32,500 nucleotides of DNA, taken from Symbiodinium natans. Taxonomy: Eukaryota > Sar > Dinophyceae > Suessiales > Symbiodiniaceae. Numbering within the stretch: the first letter of the stretch is position 1; the number at the start of each line of letters is the position of its first letter. The stretch spans positions 1,202,477 to 1,234,976 of the forward strand of contig CAJNDS010001779.1 in assembly GCA_905221605.1 (NCBI GenBank), written 5' to 3'. The notes below the pieces were generated by a model that did not search any database, was not told the DNA's origin, and worked only from the letters and a program-made list of their open reading frames with translations. Position numbers and translations under genes: made by a program. Positions 27,140 to 32,500 of this stretch are shown piece after piece.

Positions 27140-27177
27140 CCCAAGCACTCCTCCTCCCTGCGCCTTGCTTCAGCCTC
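27140..27177 (-). CDS. Coiled-coil micro-exon with strong acceptor
   Basis: Branch-like CTGTAAC and pyrimidine tract ACTCTCTCTGCAG precede EAEARRREEECLG, ending TTGGG|GTTCAGGG. 38 nt, phase 0 in and phase 2 out. It joins in frame to 27938-27888 upstream and 26384-26332 downstream. The flanking heptamers are in reversed order here (G-rich left, C-rich right). Confidence 0.68.
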
Positions 27178-27235
27178 CTGCAGAGAGAGTCGGCCCGTTA
27201 CAGAGCCGCTGGCTGAATGTTGGCTTGCACCCCTA

Positions 27236-27302
27236 TACCCTAAACCCTAAACCCTAAACCCTAAACCCTAAACCCTAAACCCTAAACCCTAAACCCTAAA
27301 CC
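27236..27302. repeat. CCCTAAA tract
   Basis: Nine perfect heptamers. Confidence 0.97.
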
Positions 27303-27410
27303 GCAGCAACCGCAAGATCAAGGAGCCGAAGCGGGGTTCGCACTCACTCCGTATGGTTGAGGAGGGCCTACGAAATCATTCGAACAAAGGGCCCAGGACA
27401 TCGAGGGTTC
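27303..27410. other. Exon-like block, strand undecided
   Basis: Both strands look usable. Minus: SNDFVGPPQPYG ends at a canonical GGA|GTGAGT donor. Plus: after ACCGCAG, SNRKIKEPKRGSHSLRMVEE continues open. The minus reading agrees with its neighbours. Confidence 0.35.
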
Positions 27411-27418
27411 AGGGTTTG

Positions 27419-27835
27419 GAGGTTTAGGGTTTAGGGTTTAGGGTTTAGGGTTTAGGGTTTAGGGTTTAGGGTTTAGGGTTTAGGGTTTAGGGTTTAGGGT
27501 TTTAGGGTTTGGGGTTTAGGGTTTGGGGGTTTGGGGGTTAAAGGGGTTTAGGCGTTTAGAGTTTAGGGTTTGGGGTTTGGGGGTTGGGGGTTTGGGGGTT
27601 TAGGCGTCTAGCGGTTCAGGGGTTCAGAGAGTTAGGGTTTGGGGGTTGGGGGCTTGGGGGCTTGGGGGTTTTGGGGTTTTGGGGTTTAGGGGTTTAGGGG
27701 TTTAGGGGTTTAGGGGTTTAGGGGTTTAGGGGTTTAGGGGTTTAGGGGTTTAGGGGTTTAGGGGTTTCGGGTTTGGGGAGTTTGAGGTCAGGGTGTAGGG
27801 TTTGGGGGTTTGCGGGTTTAGGGCTTAGGGTTTAG
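27419..27835. repeat. TTTAGGG tract with TTTAGGGG octamer block
   Basis: Pure TTTAGGG at 27419-27500, mixed G-rich variants, then about eleven TTTAGGGG octamers at 27683-27770. Confidence 0.95.
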
Positions 27836-27887
27836 GGTTAATTCGCAGAGCATCCAATACTCTTTAGAGTTACTTTCCTTAGCTGAC

Positions 27888-27938
27888 GGGTGGATGATGC
27901 CAAGCCTTCTTCTGTTGCTCAAGCTCCTGCTGCTTCAC
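27888..27938 (-). CDS. Coiled-coil micro-exon, 51 nt
   Basis: Acceptor GCCTTTCCCAG, then VKQQELEQQKKAWHHPP, ending CCC|GTCAGC. Phase 0 at both ends, 17 codons, compatible with 29352 (phase 0 out) and 27177 (phase 0 in). Confidence 0.66.
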
Positions 27939-27961
27939 CTGGGAAAGGCGGGTTTGGGGTT

Positions 27962-28060
27962 TTTTGGGGGGAGGGGTTTAGGGTTTAGGGTTTAGGGTTT
28001 AGGGTTTTGGGGGGGATTCAGGGGGCTGGAGGAGGCTTAGAGTTTAGGGGGTTTAGGGGT
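27962..28060. repeat. TTTAGGG tract
   Basis: Five heptamers and G-rich flanks. Confidence 0.9.
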
Positions 28061-28139
28061 TTGGATCCCAGCGAATGAACGAAACTGCGAAGCGCTGGCG
28101 CCAACGCAGCCTTTGCAAGTCCCTTCTGCGAAACTGCCA

Positions 28140-28215
28140 GCAGCACTGTATATATGTATGTATATATATATGTACATATTTATTTGTGTATTTTTAAATT
28201 TATTTATTTTTCCGA
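28140..28215. repeat. AT-rich stretch at the LINE 3' side
   Basis: TATATGTATG and TTTATTTATT words. On the minus strand this follows the LINE reading frame as an A-rich AATAAATAAAT tail. Confidence 0.7.
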
Positions 28216-28246
28216 AGCCATACCGTGAATCGACTGTACGTCAACT

Positions 28247-28996
28247 TCAAGACACGGCGTTGGCGCAGCAAAAAGGAGGCTTACCCTCTGCAGACGCTTT
28301 AGAACTGTCTTGCAAACCTGCATTATAGATGAGATTATCTTGTACCGGGGTTTCTTCATAAGATATTCTGCCAAGCGTCTCTTCCCACACAAACTTCTTT
28401 GCATGGTGTATCCAAGTTTGCCGGGGCTTCCCAACTCGCTTTTTGCCATACTCGATTCTAGTGGCACTGCTGGGCATAAACGATACCTGTCTTAAAGGAT
28501 CTGAATCTGTACTACGAAGTATATGACCTAAAAGCTTAGCCCGTCGTAAATTATGGAACTCACTAAATAGTAGTATCTTTCGTTGGTCGTCCCGGCTTGG
28601 AAATGCTATCATACTTGCTTCTTCCAGAAGCTTTGCATTAGTATTTGTACGGTCTATATAGGTGTGAGCTTTGTTTAAAATCTTGCGAATGCCCCTCATT
28701 TGGAACGCATTGAGCTTCTTTGCCATAGCAGTGGTTAAGTGAATAGTTTCTAGCCCGTAGAGTAGTTTGCTGCGGATAATGGCATCATATACTATTAGTT
28801 TCCACCTCTTGCTAGCATGGGTTGCTTTCCAATAAGGGGTTAATTTGATCCAAGTGCGTCTTACCTCTTGTAGCTTGTTCGAGATTTCATGACGAACATT
28901 GACCTCCCTGTTAATTTCATTGCCAAGATACGTAGCTTCGAATTCTGTGGCTAAGGGCGTGCCATCTTGAAAATGAATGGAACCATCATTATTCAT
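28247..28996 (-). mobile_element. 5'-truncated LINE: C-terminal part of reverse transcriptase ORF
   Basis: An intact 249-codon minus frame. Its order matches the region C-terminal to the RT palm in non-LTR elements: TYLGNEINREVNVRHEISN (22-40), IIRSKLLYGLET (73-84), FQMRGIRKIL (98-107), NLRRAKLLGHILRS (149-162), GKKRVGKPRQTWIHHAKK (184-201). The catalytic YADD box lies upstream in such proteins and is absent, since a stop lies five codons before the first ATG in AT-rich DNA. So it is a dead 5'-truncated insertion that has kept its frame. It lies in an intron between exons 29352 and 27938. I recall the TYLG..., LLGH... and VG.PRQ.W pattern from dinoflagellate elements. Confidence 0.8.
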
Positions 28997-28999
28997 GGG

Positions 29000-29080
29000 T
29001 ATTGGTTATCTATTTATTTATATTTCTGTGTTTTTATTTATGTTTATTTATATCTTTTTTTTATGTCCACACTTTTGTGT
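29000..29080. repeat. T-rich low-complexity stretch
   Basis: TTTATTTATAT words flank the LINE piece on its 5' side and resemble those on its 3' side. Confidence 0.7.
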
Positions 29081-29195
29081 TTATGTATCGGCTACATCAT
29101 ACCGTATTACGGTCCCTCGTCAGCTTCGTTGTTCAACCTGCACGGGGTTTAGCTTCTCTTAAGCCCTGTTGGCGCTGCTACCCTCAACCCTCAAC

Positions 29196-29337
29196 CCTCA
29201 GCCCTAAACCCTAAACCCTAAACCCTAAACCCTAAACCCTAAACCCTAAACCCTAAACCCTAAACCCTAAACCCTAAACCCTAAACCCTAAACCCTAAAC
29301 CCTAAACCCTAACCCTAAACCCTAAACCCTAAACCCC
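29196..29337. repeat. CCCTAAA tract
   Basis: About nineteen near-perfect heptamers with one CCCTAA unit. Confidence 0.97.
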
Positions 29338-29351
29338 CTTAGCCCAGGCAC

Positions 29352-29446
29352 GCGCTCCGCGTGCTCGCGGCGGATGGCCCGGGCGTCGCGGCGGACGACG
29401 TGCATGGTCTTGGTCTGGAGGTACTTCCCGAGCCTTGAGGCGGTGT
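29352..29446 (-). CDS. Helical exon, 95 nt
   Basis: After AACTTTGCAG the minus frame reads TASRLGKYLQTKTMHVVRRD and ARAIRREHAER, ending CGC|GTGCCTGGG or at CCTGG|GCTAAG. It enters phase 1 and leaves phase 0, matching the exon at 27938. Left CCCTAAA, right TTTAGGG. Confidence 0.66.
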
Positions 29447-29459
29447 CTGCAAAGTTCAA

Positions 29460-29525
29460 GGTTCAGGGTTTGGGGTTTAGGGTTTTCGGGCTAGAGCCTA
29501 GGGTTTTGGGGTTTAGGGTTTACGG
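29460..29525. repeat. TTTAGGG / TTTGGGG degenerate tract
   Basis: Short G-rich heptamer tract right of the exon. Confidence 0.85.
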
Positions 29526-29800
29526 CCTACACAGGCTGCAGGGGCCCATTTTCTGCAATGGCACGGCCTCACAACTGCAAGTGGACGTTTGGTGAAACTC
29601 GGTTTCATGGTCTCAGGGCACGTCTGGCATTCCATGGAATGGTGCCCTCGGCTCGGGCCTCTAACTCGGGCCCGCGTCAGAGCTCTTCAAGGAAACCCAA
29701 AAGGCCCCAACGGCCCAATAGGCCCAAAAGGGTCAACAAAAACCCGACGAGCCTTCTTTGCCCTATACTCTCGGGCCCGACAGGCCCTAAAGGCCCCCGA
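29526..29800. other. Intron interior with open plus-strand frames
   Basis: Two overlapping plus frames (29558-29830, 29589-29819) are Pro/Lys/Arg-rich from AAGGCCCCAACGG-like words. I do not treat them as genes. Confidence 0.4.
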
Positions 29801-29803
29801 AAC

Positions 29804-29853
29804 CACTGGCCCGGCCTAAGGAGCTTGTAGCGTTTCTCCTGCTCTTCCCGCTC
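29804..29853 (-). CDS. Coiled-coil micro-exon
   Basis: Acceptor GTCAACTTGCCAG, then EREEQEKRYKLLRPGQ, with possible donors G|GCCAGTGG or TG|GTTTCG. It enters phase 0, matching the phase-0 end of 30037. Confidence 0.62.
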
Positions 29854-29889
29854 CTGGCAAGTTGACTCCAGAAGCCCCTAGAGAGACGG

Positions 29890-30015
29890 CTTAGGGTTTA
29901 GGGTTTAGGGTTGAGGGTTTGGGGCTTAGGGCTTAGGGTTTAGGGCTTAGGGTTTAGGGTGTAGGGTGTATGGTTTAGGGTTTAGGGTTTAGGGTTTAGG
30001 ATTTAGGGTTTCGGA
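29890..30015. repeat. TTTAGGG tract
   Basis: Heptamers with CTTAGGG and TGTAGGG variants. Confidence 0.93.
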
Positions 30016-30036
30016 ACATGAAGTGCTCCAAAAAGC

Positions 30037-30096
30037 CCATATGCGCTCCTGGCGAAGCTCTTCCTGCCGGCGAAGCTCCTCGACGCTTTTCTGCTC
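30037..30096 (-). CDS. Coiled-coil micro-exon, 60 nt
   Basis: After CCAAAGCTTGCAG the minus frame reads EQKSVEELRRQEELRQERIW, ending TGG|GCTTTT (GC donor) in phase 0. Clear heptad-like Leu spacing. Confidence 0.64.
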
Positions 30097-30149
30097 CTGC
30101 AAGCTTTGGCTCGGCTGAACTTCTATACTATAGGGGTCGGATGAATTGG

Positions 30150-30285
30150 TTTAGGGTTTAGGGTTTAGGGTTTAGGGTTTAGGGTTTAGGGTTTAGGGTT
30201 TAGGGTTTAGGGTTTAGGGTCTAGGGTGTAGGATGTAGGGTGTAGGGTGTAGGGTGTAGGGTGTAGGGTGTAGGGTTTAGGTCTA
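30150..30285. repeat. TTTAGGG tract turning into TGTAGGG
   Basis: Ten perfect TTTAGGG, then about eight TGTAGGG units at 30224-30280. Confidence 0.95.
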
Positions 30286-30417
30286 ATTGCATTCCCTTCT
30301 GCTCCGCATGTAATTATACCACAATGACCCCCCGTGGCTGAATGAGAGGCCACACGATTTCCAAACCTTGCAGGCTGCAAGACAGAGCCTGCATTCAATG
30401 CATCCAAGACCGCAAAA

Positions 30418-30433
30418 CCCCCCCCCCCCCCCC
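30418..30433. repeat. Poly-C run
   Basis: Sixteen C in a row. Confidence 0.9.
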
Positions 30434-30461
30434 AAAGGCGGGTAATCTAAGTTGGGTCCCA

Positions 30462-30507
30462 AACCCTAAACCCTAAACCCTAAACCCCAAACCCTAAACC
30501 CTAAACC
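30462..30507. repeat. CCCTAAA tract
   Basis: Six heptamers. Confidence 0.93.
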
Positions 30508-30509
30508 TT

Positions 30510-30625
30510 TCTTCGGGGGTCTCTCCGGTACAGTCCCTAGTCGCCCTCCCGATGCCCATGGTGCCTCCGAGCCACTGGAAGCCGTGGTGGTGGGCACCTC
30601 CAAATAGTTGGCTTGAGCGCCAAAA
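30510..30625 (-). CDS. Possible exon, strand uncertain
   Basis: Minus: NYLEVPTTTASSGSEAPWAS and on to ERPPKKG is open. Plus: GTVPSRPPDAHGASEPLEAV is also open. It sits between CCCTAAA (left) and TTTAGGG (right), as exons do. Confidence 0.35.
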
Positions 30626-30724
30626 AAAAGGGATCCCATAAGCCCTAGACCCTGAAGCCCCAAAGCCCTAAACACACGGTTGAGGGTTTAGGGCTAGGGT
30701 TTAGGGTTCAGGGTTAGGGTTAAG

Positions 30725-30945
30725 GGCTGCTTCCGCTCGATTTCGAACGTTCCGAGCTTCCGCCGCAGAGCGGGCACGAGGCTCTTGACGTTGATGATGG
30801 TTGTCACGATTCTTGTGACTGGCATTATTGTGACTAGCTTCATTAAGACTGTAACGTGATCATGTTCCAGCTTTGTTGGGAACTTTGTCGTGTCTGGAGC
30901 ATGGGGCTGCAAGGGGAAAGCGCGAACCTCGAGCGCCGTCACCTC
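30725..30945 (-). CDS. Candidate exon region
   Basis: The minus frame is open from before 30945 to 30725. After GCGAAAGAGCAG it reads EVTALEVRAFPLQPHAPDTT, then a Val/Thr/Ile-rich middle, then SLVPALRRKLGTFEIERKQP. The charged ends look coding, and the middle could be an unspliced short intron. Confidence 0.42.
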
Positions 30946-30987
30946 CTGCTCTTTCGCAGAGCTTTGGAGCATAGGGTCTAGGGTCCC

Positions 30988-31080
30988 TAAACCCTAAACC
31001 CTAAACCCTAAACCCTAAACCCTAAACCCTAAACCCTAAACCCTAACCCCTATACCCTAAACCCTAAACCTTAAACCCCA
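30988..31080. repeat. CCCTAAA tract
   Basis: Eleven or so heptamers. Confidence 0.95.
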
Positions 31081-31082
31081 AC

Positions 31083-31142
31083 CCCCCTCCGGAAGTGCGA
31101 CGCCTCCCCGGGCCGCACGGAGGCTGAGGCCTCCTCAGGCTC
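31083..31142 (-). CDS. Micro-exon, 60 nt
   Basis: After GAGTCTGCCTGAAG the minus frame reads EPEEASASVRPGEASHFRRG, ending GGG|GTTGGG. Phase 0 at both ends. CCCTAAA left, TTTAGGG right. Confidence 0.5.
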
Positions 31143-31159
31143 CTTCAGGCAGACTCAGA

Positions 31160-31228
31160 GGGTTTAGGGTTTAGGGTTTAGGGTTTAGGGTTTAGGGTTT
31201 AGGGTTTAGGGTTTAGGGTTTCGGGTTT
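31160..31228. repeat. TTTAGGG tract
   Basis: Nine near-perfect heptamers. Confidence 0.96.
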
Positions 31229-31229
31229 T

Positions 31230-31600
31230 GTGGGTTTCCTAAGTCAGGGTAGAATCAGTTCTAACGGTAGTTGACCTACCTTTTACCGCAGCCATGAAAA
31301 ACCATGAACACCCAAGTAAGGATTTGCAACAAGAACTCCTTCATGGTTCAGGAACGGTATACTCCTCGATTAGAAGCATGTCGGGTGCCCTAAACCCTAA
31401 ACCAAGTTGGATTTAAGTCCGATGCTGAGATTCTCGGCTTTCAGATTGAACGCGCCCACTAAAGGCTCCAGGAGCAAATGAAAGCAGATGCGGCAAGTTC
31501 GCTCAGGCTAGTATGGCTTAGGGCTTAGGGTTTTAAGACGGCCTACCCCAATTCCATTGAGCATTTTGGGTAGTGTTTAAATACGGCTAATTCGGGATTG
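31230..31600. other. Intron interior
   Basis: Unique DNA, AT-richer than the exon blocks. No exon supported. Confidence 0.4.
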
Positions 31601-31685
31601 CAAGGGGATAGCTTAGGCCCCTGTTCTCGCCACGCATCTCATCATGATTCCTGTCACACGTGTAAGGGGCCTGCCCAGACCACAC

Positions 31686-31737
31686 CTTTGCTCAGTGCCC
31701 CGCCATGCGCTGCTGCTGCATATCCACCCCGAAGCCC
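31686..31737 (-). CDS. Possible micro-exon
   Basis: Minus frame GGYAAAAHGGALSK ends AAAG|GTGTGG, a good donor. Acceptor is not clear (GTAGAAG or GATATGCAG). Confidence 0.38.
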
Positions 31738-31739
31738 TT

Positions 31740-31990
31740 CTACCCTAAACCCCAAAACCCTAAACCCGAAACCCTTAACCCTAAACCCTTCTACCCTAAA
31801 CCCTTATACCCTAAACCCGAAACCCGAAACCCTGAACCCGAAACCCTTAACCCTTAACCCTTAACCGCACGGCTTGGTTTAGGGTTTAGGGTTTAGGGTT
31901 TAGGGTTTAGGGTTTAGGGTTTAGGGTTTAGGGTTTAGGGTTTAGGGTTTAGGGTTTAGGGTTTAGGGTTTAGGGTTTAGGGCTTAGGCT
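31740..31990. repeat. Head-to-head telomere-like palindrome
   Basis: CCCTAAA-type repeat (31742-31866, with CCCTTAA and CCCGAAA units) meets near-perfect TTTAGGG (31876-31985) across about ten bases (GCACGGCTTGG). Almost the whole interval between the flanking exon candidates can pair with itself. Confidence 0.95.
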
Positions 31991-32007
31991 TTAGGGCTTT
32001 CAAGAGC

Positions 32008-32094
32008 CCCAGTCTTGGGAATGGCCCCTCCCGCGCTGTCCTTGCTCACGATGCTCCTGCCCTCCACCGAGACCACCCAGGTCCAAGGCACGTG
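32008..32094 (-). CDS. Micro-exon, 87 nt
   Basis: After GCATTGTGCAG the minus frame reads HVPWTWVVSVEGRSIVSKDS and AGGAIPKTG, ending GGG|GCTCTT (GC donor). Phase 0 at both ends. Beta-like hydrophobic composition differs from the coiled-coil exons downstream in sense order. Confidence 0.52.
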
Positions 32095-32113
32095 CTGCAC
32101 AATGCCTGGGTTG

Positions 32114-32330
32114 AGGGTTTAGGGTTTAGGGTTTAGGGTTTAGGGTTTAGGGTTTAGGTTTAGGGTTTAGGGTTTAGGGTTTAGGGTTTAGGGTTTAGGG
32201 TTTAGGGTTTAGGGTCTAGGGTTTAGGGTTTAGGGTTTAGGGTTTGGGGTGTAGGGTTTAGGGTTTAGGGTTTAGGATTTAGGGTTTAAGGCTTAGGGTC
32301 TAGGGTTTAGGTTTTAGGGGCTCAAATCTA
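32114..32330. repeat. TTTAGGG tract
   Basis: About twenty-five near-perfect heptamers, then degenerate variants to the end of the window. Confidence 0.97.
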
Positions 32331-32500
32331 GGTTTCAGGGCGTTAAGGTTTAGGTTTAGGACTGGGTGCTGGGCATTGGGGTTTAGTGTTTAGGGCTTAG
32401 GGCTTTGGCGCGCAAACAGTAGTCTAGCAATGAAGGTTTGGAAGCAAAAACTGCAGGTTTTGGGGCCGGGTTTAGGGTTCAAGGGTTGAGGGTTTAGGGG

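Noticed and set aside
30600-30640. Possible spliced-leader gene or acceptor-like relic (GGCTTGAGCG)
   Set aside because: It matches only a few bases of the dinoflagellate spliced leader as I remember it. I saw no full copy in the window by eye.
31598-31864. Open frame ending in TLNPKPLTLNP-type repeats, and similar frames at 24058, 18872, 17875 and 30207
   Set aside because: The peptides are translations of the heptamer in one frame (PKP/TLN or GFR/GLG words).
1-32500. A true chromosome end
   Set aside because: Telomere-like tracts are short, in both orientations, and separated by unique exon-like blocks throughout. This is interstitial repeat and not a terminal array.
1-32500. tRNA and rRNA genes
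   Set aside because: I found no cloverleaf-forming block with A/B-box words and no rRNA-like conserved stretch. A covariance-model scan was not possible.

Overview
The window looks like nuclear DNA of a eukaryote whose telomere heptamer is TTTAGGG. A dinoflagellate (Symbiodiniaceae or a relative) is my best guess. Reasons: interstitial TTTAGGG/CCCTAAA tracts throughout, two decayed non-LTR retrotransposon pieces of a kind I associate with dinoflagellates, very short GC-rich exons, and splice donors that appear to include GC and possibly GA as well as GT. A chromerid, green alga or plant cannot be excluded by eye. I saw no bacterial gene, operon, tRNA, rRNA or CRISPR array. Nearly all long open frames here are read-through of the heptamer or microsatellites and are not genes.

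Layout. 1-245 is a TG microsatellite. About 540-3600 is heptamer DNA with a few possible exons and an AT microsatellite (3055-3410). About 3600-6960 is free of heptamers and contains a degenerate plus-strand LINE 5' part (endonuclease region near 5190-5300). About 7050-13850 is a tandem array of segments in which two micro-exons alternate on the minus strand: type A (33 nt, 11 codons) and type B (66 nt, 22 codons), seven of each, together a 33-residue repeat. About 13.9-32.5 kb is a long run of minus-strand exon candidates of about 33-240 nt set between blocks of heptamer repeats. Many encode Glu/Lys/Arg/Gln-rich, coiled-coil-like peptides, one encodes a hydrophobic (membrane) segment, and phases fit between several neighbours. 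A 5'-truncated minus-strand LINE 3' part (28247-28996) lies inside one intron.

How it fits together. The simplest reading is one very long, or a few, minus-strand genes for a charged coiled-coil protein cut into micro-exons. On the plus strand the common order is (CCCTAAA)n - exon - (TTTAGGG)n. So in the sense strand many introns begin with (TTTAGGG)n and end with (CCCTAAA)n. Such introns can fold back on themselves and bring donor and acceptor together. In several introns the donor GT appears to be the GT of GGGTTTAGGG itself. This telomere-repeat-bounded intron architecture, with the A/B exon array, is the most interesting system here. Exon calls rest on reading frames, splice-like motifs and composition only; no transcript or homology search was available, and phases could be checked for only some neighbours.
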